Shown here: positions 25,229 through 36,395 of the stretch, piece by piece
How the letters are laid out: every line of letters starts with the position of its first letter
How positions within the stretch are numbered: the stretch's first letter is position 1
NCBI GenBank assembly: GCA_026419785.1
Contig: JAODTK010004999.1
Span: 868,001-932,000, forward strand
Direction: 5' to 3'
Source of the DNA: Sclerodactyla briareus
Lineage: Eukaryota > Echinodermata > Holothuroidea > Dendrochirotida > Sclerodactylidae
DNA: 64,000 bases
Translations under genes and position numbers: made by a program
The notes under the pieces: model-generated
What the model was told of the DNA's origin: nothing
The model's input: the letters and a program-made list of their open reading frames with translations, nothing else
The model's database searches: none

Positions 25229-26330
25229 TTATCAGTGTTACTTCTCCATGTGATTCAATCACTCCTAGGAGCATTTTGCAACCTGATGAACACACCCAGT
25301 GCTATTGCTGGAAAAAGTACTAAAATCAGTTTTTTGACCCCTAAGTGACCTTTAATGACCTTCCAATGACATGGCGGTTTTATTTTTATGAAAAATGTTA
25401 CACTCCATGTTATGCGTCCACTCCTAGTCGCATATTGCATTCCAATGAACAGGTCCAATGTTATTGCGAGGAAAAAAGTATTAAAATAAACTCATCATTT
25501 TGACTGAGATCAGGACAACTAATATGCAATTAGTCCCACATATTTACCCTCAATGATCTTGATGCTAATTGAATAAGTTTATCAGGACTGGTAGTAGCGG
25601 GTCCTATCCACAAAGTTTCGTCAAAAAATCTCTAAAAGTTGAGAAAATAATTGCATTAATTCTTTTCTAATAATCTAACGAATATGTAAATTAACACACG
25701 TAATGACCTTCAGTGATTTCAACGCAATTGAATAACTTATCGGGACTGTTAGAAGGTCCTACTCACCAAGTTTCGTGAGAATCCAACAAAGTTGATAAAT
25801 TTGCCTAATTGCTAATTGGACCAACTATTATGCTAATTAGTCATGCAAGATGACCTCCAGTGAACCTCGGCCACATTGGAAAAATTCATTGGCACTGATA
25901 GTGGGCCGATTCACCAAGTTTCATGAAAATCAAGAAGTTTGAAATATCACATACATTATGCTAATTAGGCTACTGGCCAAAGAAATGCAAACTTGACCTC
26001 GCATGACCTTGAAATTGTTGCCATGTTTTTCGGCTCCAACAACTACCCTCCTACCCCCCGTTTCGTGTAAATCGCACAAACTTGAAAATTTTGCGAAAAC
26101 CTGCGAAATAGAGGGCAGCAAAATCAGATAGAGCCCATTTGAACTATACGAGATTTTACTCATACGGACATGTGTACAAGTTTTGTGTCAATCGGATAAA
26201 GTGTTGAAGAATGAGAGCACTAACGCCTATAAAGTTTCCGGCGGCGGCGGAGACGGCGGCGGAGACGGCGGCGGCGGCGGAGACGGCGGGGACCCGGTTC
26301 GAAAACCTAATATCCCCGAACAATTATCAG
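25229..26330 (+). repeat. ~1.1-kb internal unit of E element, second copy
   Basis: Repeats the preceding unit, from 'GTTACTTCTCCATGTGAT' to the GGC-triplet tract at 26238-26290, which is longer here (GGAGACGGCGGCGGCGGC type). It ends with the intact terminal hairpin. Confidence 0.8.
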
Positions 26331-26346
26331 TGTGAGGGGATATAAT

Positions 26347-28040
26347 GAACAGGTGAGCAGACCGGCAGAACACCCTGAGAAGGCATAATCATAATCGATA
26401 GCAAGTCAAGCTGCGATGCGCACTATTTCAAAGAACAGGGTATCATTTGATGCCAAGTAAAGTAATAAGACGCCTTCGATCGACATAAAACTTTCGAATT
26501 GTGAGTATAAGGTGGAATACAATGCATAGTTCCAGTTTGTAGGTCGTGATGCCAGCAAAGCTTCTGCCGCGTGAATACCGCTGATGATAGAGGGTCAAAC
26601 TGTCACATTTTTCTACAGACTTGTTATACACAGTTTGCAGTCTTATAATTTGGTAGAGAATAAATTAATCATAGACAAATGTCCAGGACCTATATTGTTT
26701 TATTTCCACTGTAAGGATCTCAACCTGAACAAGGTCCCTGAAGCAATCACTGACCTAACACTCTAAATAACACCCAAATAAATGACTCAGCAGGCAGTAG
26801 AATGGCAATTCACAAACCGATCGGTCTCCTTACATGCCCAAAAAGCATTTTTGCATAGCTAACGTCCAACTGGATGACTATAGCAGCTTTACATTGCCCT
26901 AAAGTGTTTTGGTTTTTTTTCATTTCCAGTCTCATTCCATAGTACTAAAGTACTAATTTAAGCTTTGTACTTTTAGGAAGAAAATGTACAAAACCAATGG
27001 GCAAGCCCTGAAGAAGGCAGAATGAACAGAATTTGACATATTAAAAGCAAAAAATCATTGTCTCTATCCACTGCAGCAAGGCACATATTAGAGGATCTAT
27101 GCTTTGCCACACACACCACACAAACACAAGTCACATTCACCACATAACATTTGGTATTATATACACACACATTGCGTGATATACAGTACTGAATGTAGTC
27201 ATTATGTACCAGCTACTGTAAGTCCTGGGACCTAGTTCTGGGCCAAATTAAGAATGTCCTCTTCATTATTGCGCCAAGTGACTGTAATTTCATCAAACTC
27301 CGCACCCAGAAGTATCTTGACTAAGCAGTTAATTGCCATCAAGTTTCTGCTTTAATATTACAGTATTAGATGCCAAATTATCTGCCAACTTTTGGAGACA
27401 AGAAGTAACATGTTTTTTGCACTATTTACACAGAACAAATAACCACTCATTCATCACATAGTACATTGATCTCATTGATTCTACTTCCCAATGTAAGAAT
27501 CTAAGCAAGCTGACTGCTGAAGTAGGCTAAGACACATCACCAACCAAGTTTTTGCTTAATCGTGAGAGGTGTCAAATATCTAGCAGGTCTCGCTTAATAA
27601 GTATAATTAAAAGTTAGAAATAGCAAATTGTTTGCTGCCTAGGACAAATTATGCCTTTTCCACTTCTCCTCTTTGCAATCAAGTATTCATTGCCTAGTAA
27701 CTGTGATCTCTTAGATCCCACCTCCCACTGTAAGGGTCTTGATTCATCAACCTAGCTGAAGGTGACTAAAACAGATTACTGATCTAGTTCCTGCTTAATC
27801 ATGATAGATGTCAAATATCTGTCACATCTTAGTAGTCAACTCCAAGATGCAACCACTGTAGTGAAATGAGAAGTAGCATATGCAGCTAACGAGGAGAACT
27901 TATTGCACTTTGCACAGATATTTTGGCACCTAATAGGAATGAAGCAAAGTTGTATAATACAGGTAACATTGGACTGCAGTTGACTTGCTTAATACCTTTG
28001 GATGCCGTATCCGGGGAGTCGTCTGATCACTCAGAGTACT
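26347..28040. other. Apparently single-copy noncoding DNA
   Basis: AT-rich, with no TIRs and no recognisable coding sequence. A weak internal similarity between about 27380-27620 and 27640-27860 ('TGACTGCTGAAGTAGGCTAA' versus 'AGCTGAAGGTGACTAAA', each followed by 'TTGCTTAATCGTGA'-like text) suggests an old duplication. Confidence 0.45.
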
Positions 28041-28042
28041 AA

Positions 28043-28544
28043 AGCCCACCTCACACTATTCGGAGTTCAACGCCACAACTGCTTAGGACGCGGTGCGGTG
28101 GACGCAAGCGGCGACCGTAAGCACCCTGCGACTCCTTGCAAAATTCACTGCAGTCGATGTCCCAGACTGTGAGCCGTATTGTTTGCACTCGCAGTGGCAC
28201 GCGGAATTCACAGAGGAGAACGGTATATCTTGCATTCCAAAGGTCGTTCGTAAAGTCTAGGGAATTATTGGAGGAAGTTAGACCACTGATAACGAAAAGG
28301 ATACACTTCAGTCAAGAGCTATTTCGCGCTTTCCATCTGCCCATGCTTCTGATTTATTTGCCATCACAAAACTATGTGGGCCTTGCAGAACTTCAAAAAA
28401 AAATTTAACTCGTTCAAATTTGCAGTGACTACATTGTTGCGTCATTGGCTCACACCTTAAGGTTGATACAAGAACCCGAGGAGTATGACCATAAGCTGTT
28501 GCAAGCCTTGCGGTCACCAAATTCCGTAAAGTGTGAGGCAGGCT
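28043..28544 (+). mobile_element. PIF/Harbinger transposon, internally deleted
   Basis: The termini match in inverted orientation: GCCCACCTCACACTATTCGG from 28044 and GCCTGCCTCACACTTTACGG read inward from 28543, 19 of 24 bases identical over the compared stretch. Flanking trinucleotides are TAA (28040-28042) and CAA (28545-28547), close to the 3-bp TWA duplication of this superfamily. Internally a plus-strand frame carries 'ELLEEVRPLITKR', a phrase from the N-terminal region of Harbinger-like transposases. At about 0.5 kb it is far shorter than an autonomous copy and lacks the DDE catalytic part. Confidence 0.75.
28136..28375 (+). pseudogene. Harbinger transposase N-terminal remnant
   Basis: The frame from 28136 translates as 'MQNSLQSMSQTVSRI...FVKSRELLEEVRPLITKR'. 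The ELLEEVRPLITKR segment (28262-28300) is the part I recognise; in intact relatives it precedes 'DT...AISPEERLALTLRFLATG'. After KR the homologous reading (T-L-Q-S-R-A-I-S) continues in another frame, so there is at least one frameshift near 28302. The catalytic domain and the partner Myb/SANT protein are absent. It cannot be functional. Confidence 0.65.
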
Positions 28545-28875
28545 CAACAAGACAGAGGACAAGTACAAGGTGTAATTAACATTTAGAGGTTCAACATACC
28601 CTGCAAATGAGCATCGTCATATCCTGATGGCACTTGGCTCAGTTGTGGAACATTGTCATAGTAACTAGGCTGGGTTCCATAATTACGTATGCGGATCCGT
28701 ACGCAGGTGAAAAATCAGGAATTCACGTTAGCTGAGATTGGGCCAGTGTCTGAATATGCCCTACTTAGTTTGAAAACTACTTAGTTTAGGCGAACATCTA
28801 AACTAGACATGTGCATGAAGTTGAATGAAGCTGGCTCCAACTATAACCTGATGAGATTCGACACGAAAAACGTCA
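28545..28875. other. Short spacer between Harbinger element and LINE
   Basis: No feature recognised. 'ATTACGTATGCGGATCCGTACGC' near 28682 contains partly palindromic sequence. Confidence 0.4.
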
Positions 28876-29558
28876 AACTACAGGTGTGTAATAATGAGAT
28901 GGGGTGGTACAGTCATTCGAATATGGGCGCTTCTCTGATGCCAAGATGTTCTAGGACCGCTCACGTGGACGCAACCCGGGAGTTTACCCTCTTGCACACT
29001 AGGAACTTATGGCGCATTCGTCGTTTCATTGACAAACCAATTTGTGATAACGCTGCTCGTGCCCTGCTGATTTCACGGTTACGACACTGGGGGGCAACGG
29101 GTCATTCACCCATCTCTCCAGCAAGAATCTTGATCGCTTGCAGCGCCTTCAGAATGGCACTGCCAGGGTGGTTTCTCAGCAGGCCAAGCAGTCGATGCAG
29201 AGCCCATATCCTGATCGCTTCACGGTGAGGGTCCGAGAACGATTTTTTCCAAGGTTCTTCTCTATGTATACAAGTCTCTAAACAGCCTTGCTCCAGAATA
29301 TATATCTACAAAACTAGTTTTCCATGCTCCAGACGTACCCTTCAGATTTTCAGCAGACACAACCCGCTGCCAGGGCATGGGTTGACTTGTTCAAATCATA
29401 CCTGTACTGCTCCCACTGTCATTCTTCCAGAAGGCACTAAAGACGCATCCTTTTTAGGCGTTACTGTCTGTTTTTCTTCCTTCTATATTCGTTGTACACA
29501 CTATGGTACGCCCTGATTGATGTGAATAGCATTATAAAACACCGTTATTATTGTTATG
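28876..29558 (+). pseudogene. 3' end of an L2/CR1-type LINE (ORF2 C-terminus and 3' UTR)
   Basis: In the frame 28809-29228, 'AHVDATREFTLLHTRNLWRIRRFIDKPICDNAARALLISRL' is the region just after the reverse-transcriptase core of L2/CR1-like elements (family pattern: AHV..TCRS.YYHLRNLWRIRRFID...A..LV.SRLDYCN). The downstream motifs 'NLDRLQRLQNGTARVV' and 'VLLYVYKSLNSLAPEYI' are also family hallmarks, but they lie in other frames, so at least two frameshifts separate them. The tail 'AATAGCATTATAAAACACCGTTATTATTGTTAT' resembles the usual 3' end (GCGCTATATAAATACC plus ATT repeats). The 5' part, including the endonuclease and RT catalytic YADD, is missing, as expected for 5' truncation. Confidence 0.8.
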
Positions 29559-29560
29559 TG

Positions 29561-30190
29561 CAAGCGGGTAAACCAGCCGGCACATGTATATCCCCGCAGA
29601 AGAAACAGCCTTTGTGGACCTCAGTTAGGGGAAGCACAGTTAAATTATGTCCATCTGACATCCAGTGACTTCAAATAAAACCTCATGTTGTTCGCGGACT
29701 AAAACAGTTCCATCCACCGAGCTATGTTCAAATCTGACGAAGTTAGGAATACTGTGGAAAAAAAAAAAACCAAAATTTGACCTATATGACCTTGAAATCA
29801 ACATTGTGTGACTCGGGACCAACTTTTGTCCCCAGCAACCAAGTTTCGTGTGAATCAGACTAACTGTATTGGCTAAAAAACACAAATTTGACCTCCAGTG
29901 ACCTTGAGATCACTGTCATGTTTTTCAGGACCAACTTTGTCTCCATCCACCAAGTACATGTAAATCAGATAATTTTTTGTGTAAAACCAGTAAATTAGAA
30001 GGCAGCAGACTGCCGTGATGCCCCCTTTACAACTCATTCGAGATTTCACTAAGGCAGACATGTGTACCAAGTTTCAGATCATCGGATAAAGCGTTAGAAG
30101 TTATTGTGCTAATGCCTAACCTGGGATGGTGGGGGGCTACACACGCAAAACCATAATATCCCCAGACACTACTTGTGTCGCGGGATATAA
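29561..30190 (+). mobile_element. E element, copy 2 (short)
   Basis: The left end GCGGGTAAACCAGCCGGCAC then TGTATATCCCCGC (29564-29596) and right end ATATCCCC...CGGGATATAA (30157-30190) match the ends of the 23.8-26.3 kb copy. The interior has the 'TGACCTCCAGTGACCTTGA' and 'ACCAAGTTTCGTGTGAATCAGA' phrases but no satellite units and no GGC tracts. It begins within three bases of the LINE tail. Minus-strand ORFs here (29640-29885, 29873-30070) are by-products of the repeat. Confidence 0.65.
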
Positions 30191-33100
30191 TTACTAATTC
30201 CTGATGGATAACAGGCCTCTTTAATCATGTCAGCAATCCACATACATCTGGGTTGAGCTGTTCTTGGCACTTTCCGAGCCAAGCCGATCATCGCCCCGTC
30301 TGCAAGTCAATCATCACAAATGTTGCTGTTCCTATAAATGGTAGCCTCATTTTTGGTGTTCGACTTTCCAATTGTTCTTTCTTCCCAGCCTCCTCCCACC
30401 CCAGGCCATGTTGTTTCAAGGTTGCTCGCCAATCATCGGGAATTCATGTTGAGTGATGTGACCTTCAACTGATGTGTCACACTACATGTATTATCATGCA
30501 CCTCCATGTCTTCAGCAGTCACATTATAGCTCAACTCAGAATGTTACCAAGCTGAAGGTACATTTACCTCGGCTATACTGAAAGCAGTGTATCTGCAAAG
30601 TACTATGGCCTGTAACAATGAAATGCAGCAAAGTTCAGTTTTCCACAAAACTGCATTAAACTCCCCCCCCCCCCCTCCCTCCCCCAATGACCAAGGACCA
30701 TGTACCATCGGTCGATGATAATACGACAAACGTTTATGATCATTCAATCTGGTCTGAAGGAGAAGCTCAACCATTCAACCAAATGTTGAAAAATTACCAT
30801 TGGATGACTTTCAGAACTCTGAAAACCCTGTATGTACCACTGATCAAGCATTATTGGGACCCACCCACTGTGCAAAAAATTTGGAATCAGCCCAATAACT
30901 CTTCAACACAATGTCTGATTTACCAAAAGTGGAGATTATTTTGTGGTTATCAGAGGTCGACTTCACATGATTCGTACAATTTTTCAAACCATGTAAGATT
31001 TGATGAAACTTTGTGGATGACATCAGTCCTGATGAGAGCGGTAGCCACATTCACCAGAGGTTATAAAAGATCAGATTATGCGATTCCCAAAACAACTGAT
31101 TTTTATGAAGGTAGTGATTTTCATCAGCAACCTTAGTCCCATAACACATCTCATTGCAGGAATAGCAGGGTTCACGATAAGCGGGGACCCGGGGCTATTA
31201 CCTTCCTGAAATGCATCAATAAACCCTGGTTCCAATGATATTTCATAGACCATGGACAAATTTAGGGAGCAAAATTCCACTTACACTGAAGTGTATGCAA
31301 TAATGCATGTGAGCCAGGTATTATAGGCTCCGGAGTTGACTTGAAGCCATGGTCCTCAATGCAGGATGGGAAAGTATCTATGACCCTGGTTCTTTTAAAA
31401 TAACCCCTGGTCTCATATGCCAGAATACATGAACCAGGAGCTATATCTTTCGAAGAGTAACCCCTGGTCTCTGGTCCCGTCATTTGGACCCTGAGGAATA
31501 GTGTTTGCGCAGTGAAAGCAAGTCAAGTCTTTCTTCGTTCTCTCTATGGAGCTCTCCTGCCCTGTCACTTTTAGGTTCGCAATTCCCCACCGCTCACTAA
31601 TCATTCAGCAGTCGGCGACAGGAAGAACGTAATCAAGGTGGCAATGTTTCTAATAATGTTCGCTGTTTTGGGGCTGCGAGGAGGGTGATGTAGTTGCATG
31701 GTTTGAATGATAATCTCTGCTCATTACCATAAGGTAATGTTGTTCAGAAAGCGTGCGTGACAGCAACTAGCAAGAGTAACTGCATGAGTGATAATTACAT
31801 TATCATTACCATGGTTGCTCTTATCAGGAATTTCTTGCCCAGTTCTCCTCTTTGTTGTGTTGTTTCCTGGATGCCAATGATCAGGTAGAAGCGCATACAT
31901 GTGACAAAACAAGTATTTAATGAACTCTGCTATGAGGGTATAAGGCAGACTCCCCAAACTTACTGGTTCGAGTATTAACTAGCCACCATACAACAACAAC
32001 AGGCTAGCGATACTGGAACACATGAAATTTGGAGATAAATCTAGGCCCAGAAAAGTGAAGTACTTATCAATATCCTTTAGGAATTTCTGTGTGAAGTGAT
32101 ACTTAATTTTTTTTATAAAATCCTTATAATCCAGTATAGGGTCCAGACATTTGACAGGAAACATAGGAAGTCAAGACGACAGGAGAAGAGTATTTTTTCA
32201 TTTCACAATGGGCAAAATAGGGTCCTCAAGATGTGTCAATATGCATGAAGTGGAGGGCGGAGTTGTGGCAAACTTGCCCTAATAAATGAACTAAGGACAA
32301 ACAGTTGGGAGGCAGTGGAATATATGTTCTGAACCAAGCCATTTTTAATCACATATAGATTACATGTGGGTAAACTTGCAGATCAATATGAATGCATCAA
32401 AATGCAGGCTGGATTGTGACCAGTCAAGTCTTCCATTTCAATGTGCCATTGACACACTGCTCATAAACTGGTGAAAAAAAAAATCCTTCTATCTTGCGAG
32501 TAACCCAATCGCATCAACGCACTCATATAGTGAAGCTTACAAGATTATGAATTCGTCCGTAGGACCAATGTTACGACTGAAATACAAAGAAAAAGACATG
32601 GCGTATAGTCACTGCTTTGGCCCAGTATGAAATATAGCTCCTCATATGCACAACTCTAGTTCTTCCCTAATTCGACTATTGAAATCTGTATTTGCTCTAC
32701 CGGTTCCTGATTTTGTTGAGTTACAAACCAACTTTCGAACATGATTCACATCAGTTAATGCACCTAGATGGTATAAATTATAGACATGCTGTTTGGTCTT
32801 ATAGGAAATATGACATAAACATACGGTGTACAGGTAATGACGACCAGTGAATTGCCGTCTTCTTGGCCAAGAACAATATCAGAATAACTGCTGTTAGATT
32901 CACTATGAAGGAATCAAGTACCTAGGGTATCTTCTGGCGATGGTGTAATCTCATCATAATACACCACTTTTGTAACTTGTGAGTTCGTGGCTGTCCCCTA
33001 TGCAGAGATAACCACTAATCGGTGTTTGCATAAATATTTCGGGGAGCACTCAAAAAACAGGTTGGAAAAATTAGATTGGAAATGGGGTGGGTGAGAATTG

Positions 33101-33700
33101 ATATGTGGCCCGGTAAAAAGCCCGTGAGCGCAATTTCCGGCCTCATTTGCCCCCCCCATCCCCACCAACCCCCACTCCCATCCTTCGTCGAAGGCCCGAT
33201 TAATGATGGAACATTTGCCTCATACTCTGAACAATGATTTAGAGAACCACTTTGTACATATCACCAGTCAATCATGCAATGTATCACAATCAAATTTGCA
33301 CTTCCTTAAAAAACTGCTGATAAGTTCGGTATAGTCTTGCTCCAGTTGTGATGGCCTTGAACTTATTTCCTTTCCTCCCATTTTTCACACAGTAGTATTC
33401 CATCCAGAGTGCACCTCACCTCAGACCAGACCAGATCATTGCTGACACTATAACTGGGTTAATACACAGAGACCTGACATACAGCGGAAGTGGGAAATTA
33501 GGTTTGAAGAGCAAAGTGGGAGAGGTCCCTACTGGGTGGCTGGTCACCTCAGCATAAGCTGCTACTATGTGCAGTGAGCATGAACATACATGAGGATGAT
33601 GATTCAGACATGCACTTATAGCTCACTGGAGCATGAAACGATTAATCAAGCATTCATAAATACCACATGACCTATGTATGTAGAATTAGTGTGTGAAAGT
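30191..33700. other. Noncoding DNA with one R3 repeat patch
   Basis: A C-run lies at 30662-30676. Bases about 30700-30900 resemble the 'R3' repeat ('TGATCATTCAATCTG', 'ACCCTGTATGTACCACTGATCAA') found at 41.5 and 46.6 kb. The 149-codon frame 30687-31136 is built partly on that repeat and has no known domain. At 31170-31490 'AACCCCTGGTCTC'-like phrases recur four times, a short degenerate repeat. The remaining ~2.2 kb looks single-copy. Confidence 0.45.
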
Positions 33701-33722
33701 GAATTATAACCGGTTATAATTC
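33701..33722. repeat. Perfect 22-bp palindrome with AACCGGTT core
   Basis: Arms GAATTATAACC and GGTTATAATTC, no loop. The centre TATAACCGGTTATA contains AACCGGTT, the dimeric site of Grainyhead-family factors. No related copy is seen elsewhere in the window. Confidence 0.85.
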
Positions 33723-34035
33723 TGATAATAAACTCCAGCTGACCAAATAAGGAAGAGCGCGCAACACGCAACGCCTTGCGTCAGATACGGCGCAAAAAGT
33801 GAAACACGCCCACACTAATTTGCACGGTTAGCTGTCACAAACACGATACGCGATGTACAAGTAGCATGTGTGCCTGTAGCTTGCACAGTTTATCAAACAC
33901 TCCTTGAAACGTTTTGCTGCCAATTTTAGGCATGATTATCACACTTTTCGTATGGAACGATATGTAAAGTTGAATGGGTATTTATGTATTGGAATTAAAT
34001 AATCAGATACTCGGGCCTTTGATTTCGAATTAAAA

Positions 34036-34380
34036 CCAGTGAAACTGGTAAAGCCCTCGGCTGCGCCTCGGGCTTAGACAGATAGACACATAACAAAGTA
34101 GACACAATGGCTGACCTCCAGTAACCCAAAGTCTATGTATCTACTTTTTGGGGACTAGAAGAAACCAGACCCACAAGTTTCAAGAGAAAATCTTACCCTT
34201 TCAAATTTTGCATGATAGGCGTATCAGACCACATTAAATGGCCTCCACTGACCCGGAATCTATGATAACAAATTTCAGGACCTAAAGTAGGACCATATCC
34301 ACCAAGTTTCATGAAAAGTAAAAGAACTTATTAAGCACATTCTACAAACTCATAAACCAAAGAACCAATAGTTCAGGATA
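34036..34380 (+). mobile_element. Fragment of E-like noncoding element with hairpin head
   Basis: Two adjacent hairpins, ACCAGT-GAA-ACTGGT (34036-34050) and AAGCCCTCGG/CCTCGGGCTT (34051-34075, 8 of 10 pairs), are followed by AGACAGATAGACACA and then 'TGACCTCCAGTAACCC', 'CCACAAGTTTCAAGAGAAAATC' and 'CACCAAGTTTCATGAAAAG'. These are the internal phrases of the E family. The right boundary is unclear. Confidence 0.4.
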
Positions 34381-35702
34381 GTAATCCAGACAAATATTTG
34401 AAAGTAGGTAGTGAACTGTTATGATGTATGGACTGCGTGCAAACATTCTCTGCATGCTTGTGGATCTTCAAGCGTCCCACACAGTGGGAGTATTTGACAA
34501 GTGGCAGGCAGTCTGCACTCATATTAAAATGTTTATATCCTTTTTCAGCGGTGATATAAAAAGATTGAAAAATTATTCTTCAGATACAAACAAGCACTGC
34601 CCAAAGAAGATTCTGATATAATTGTCAAAATTTCGTTAAGCAAAATAACATGTTTTAAATTTCACATATAATATCTTGCAGACCCTTGAAGAACTCTGAC
34701 CTCAAAATGCTAGAACCCCACTGTAACACAAATTTGATTACATGACCAAGAAAAATCCAATTGTCCCCCCCATGTCAATATAAGTCAACTCTGTTAGCAG
34801 AAGTAGCATTAGGATGTTGCGCAACTTTTGACATAGTTGCCAATTACAACGCATTAAAACTCGTCTTGACCTGAATTCGCTATTACCGCTGAGTACAATA
34901 ATGACCATGAACAAGCACCAGGAAAATCAAGGAAATGAATTGTATGTCCAACTTTGGTAACATCCACCAAAGCATGATGGACAAAACATATAATTTGCAT
35001 ATTTATTTATAATTTGAAACAGAATTGCCTACTACCCCCCCCCTCCCCCCCCCACCGACCCCCCCCCCCCCCTCCCCCCTCACATGAGCTTTTGCCTTCA
35101 ATCCTGGGGGACCCAATGTACCACTAGTCAACGATAACACTGGTCAGTATCAATGGTCAGTCCAACCTATTTGCAGAGGTAGCGTTCACAGTTTCAACCT
35201 AATGGCCCATTATGCCCCTGTATTGGTATGACCTTGATCTTAGGTGGTCAAAATGACCCATCAGTCAATAAATTGTGACAAGCAAGTTTGGTCAAGATCC
35301 ATGGATGCATGAACATTAGTGGTCAAAAAAGCGAACATTACAGACTGGATCATTATAGAATGTCATAGGTATCCGATTACTTCAAAACCAGCATAGATGG
35401 TTCGCGCTCTAAAAAAAATGTGCAAATGATGTTTTTGTAGTCCTTTCATTTCCGGAAAAAGGAACGATAGAACAACAATGCCTAGTAAGACTGAACCACC
35501 CTTTCCTTCCTCACTCTATCCCACCGGCAAAAATGTGGCGGAGGTCTGGATGTGAATTAATATTTCATGGATAATTCCTACCCACATAGTCATAAATTCC
35601 GTTTACGCACAGGCGAGTGAGGCTGGACAGCCAATTCACTAAGTACTAAAATCAAATCTGGCTTAAAACGACATGAATGATCACTACCCCACCTGGTAAC
35701 AG
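34381..35702. other. Noncoding DNA with poly-C tract
   Basis: No gene recognised. A degenerate R3-like passage ('CACTAGTCAACGATAACACTGGTCAG', 'AGTTTGGTCAAGATCC') lies at 35080-35340. Confidence 0.45.
35036..35079 (+). repeat. Poly-C tracts, i-motif/G4-prone
   Basis: Four long C runs separated by single T or ACCGA interruptions over about 44 bp. The minus strand therefore has several adjacent long G runs, which meet the pattern for a G-quadruplex. Confidence 0.85.
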
Positions 35703-35705
35703 TAA

Positions 35706-36392
35706 GGTGAGTTTACACCTAACCCTGTGCTTGGGGTTCAACCCCAGTGCTTGGGCTTCAACCCTGTGCTTTTGGGCTTCAACCCTGTGCTTGGGCTTCA
35801 ACCCTGTGCCTGGGCTTCAAACCCTTGTGCTTGGGCTTCACCCTGTTGCTTGGGGTTCACCCAGTGTGTGGGGTTCAACCCTGTGATTGGGGTTCAACCC
35901 TCGTGGTTCACATGGGAAGTTGTAGTGTGCAACCTCCTCCAAACCCACGTGTTTGAAAACCCCATGACAAACCTGGATCTCCCCGAGAAACTTCGCCGAA
36001 AGCATTAGGGTTGAAACCCCGGAGGCGAGGTTCAACTTCGTAGTGTAAACGCAACGCAGGGTTGACACAGGTTTTGCCGACGGTCTTGCCCTTGCATCCG
36101 CATCGCTGCATCCACACACACGTTTTGCCTACAAGTATGCTGATCTAGTCACAGCCTGTGCTACCTTCACACTCCCTCAGTGCAGATAGCCTTCACTGCA
36201 ATTTGCTGGCGCTTGCGCTGCTACAAGTTTTGCGTGTTTTGCCAAATGTAAATAAACGCCACTTCCTGCTACAAAACCTCACATGTGGGGGTTCAAACCT
36301 GTGTGCGAGGTTTGATAAAAACGTCTGAGGATTTCAGCGAATGGGCCCCTTGGGAGAATGACCCTGCTGGGGGTTCTGAGTGTAAACGCGGC
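35706..36392 (+). mobile_element. MITE with TAA target duplication (Harbinger-like)
   Basis: The left end GGTGAGTTTACACCT and, read inward from the right, GCCGCGTTTACACTC agree at 10 of 15 positions, with the TTTACAC core exact. Both ends are flanked by TAA (35703-35705 and 36393-36395). A 3-bp TAA duplication and GTTTACAC-type termini are common for PIF/Harbinger MITEs. A GTGTAAACGC phrase near 36041 may be a second, internal terminus. A minisatellite occupies its left third. No coding sequence. Confidence 0.55.
35711..35905 (+). repeat. ~19-bp minisatellite, about ten units
   Basis: Unit 'GTGCTTGGGCTTCAACCCT' repeated with small changes and 17-21 bp spacing. Later units change to GTGTGTGGGGTTCAACCC. 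Overlapping frames in all three phases read as Ala-Ser-Trp-Leu or Gly-Phe-Asn repeats; these are artefacts of the repeat. Confidence 0.9.
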
Positions 36393-36395
36393 TAA

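Larger units (their letters stand above)
23805..26346 (+). mobile_element. E element, copy 1 (TATATCCC ends, tandem internal units)
   Basis: The left end GGCGGTAAACCCACGTGTATA-TATCCCCGC (23805-23834) recurs at 29566 and 57473. The right end is a hairpin, TATCCCC (26311-26317) to GGGGATA (26337-26343), and the outer ends also pair as short TIRs. Inside are part of the 625-bp satellite unit (23934-24400), then two ~1.1-kb units that each end in a GGCGGCGGA-rich tract. The units carry repeated 'TGACCTTCAGTGAT' and 'ACCAAGTTTCGTGA' phrases typical of long noncoding elements in marine invertebrates. No protein is encoded. The architecture (hairpin end, internal tandem arrays) parallels the D elements. 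Confidence 0.65.

Noticed and set aside
30687-31136. 149-codon plus-strand ORF as a gene
   Set aside because: Part of it overlaps R3 repeat text seen at 41.5 and 46.6 kb, and the translation has no recognisable domain, signal or splice context.
35677-36008. Overlapping 'CLGFNPVLGLQ' type ORFs as a repeat protein
   Set aside because: All three phases are open because of the 19-bp minisatellite; no unit length supports one coding frame.
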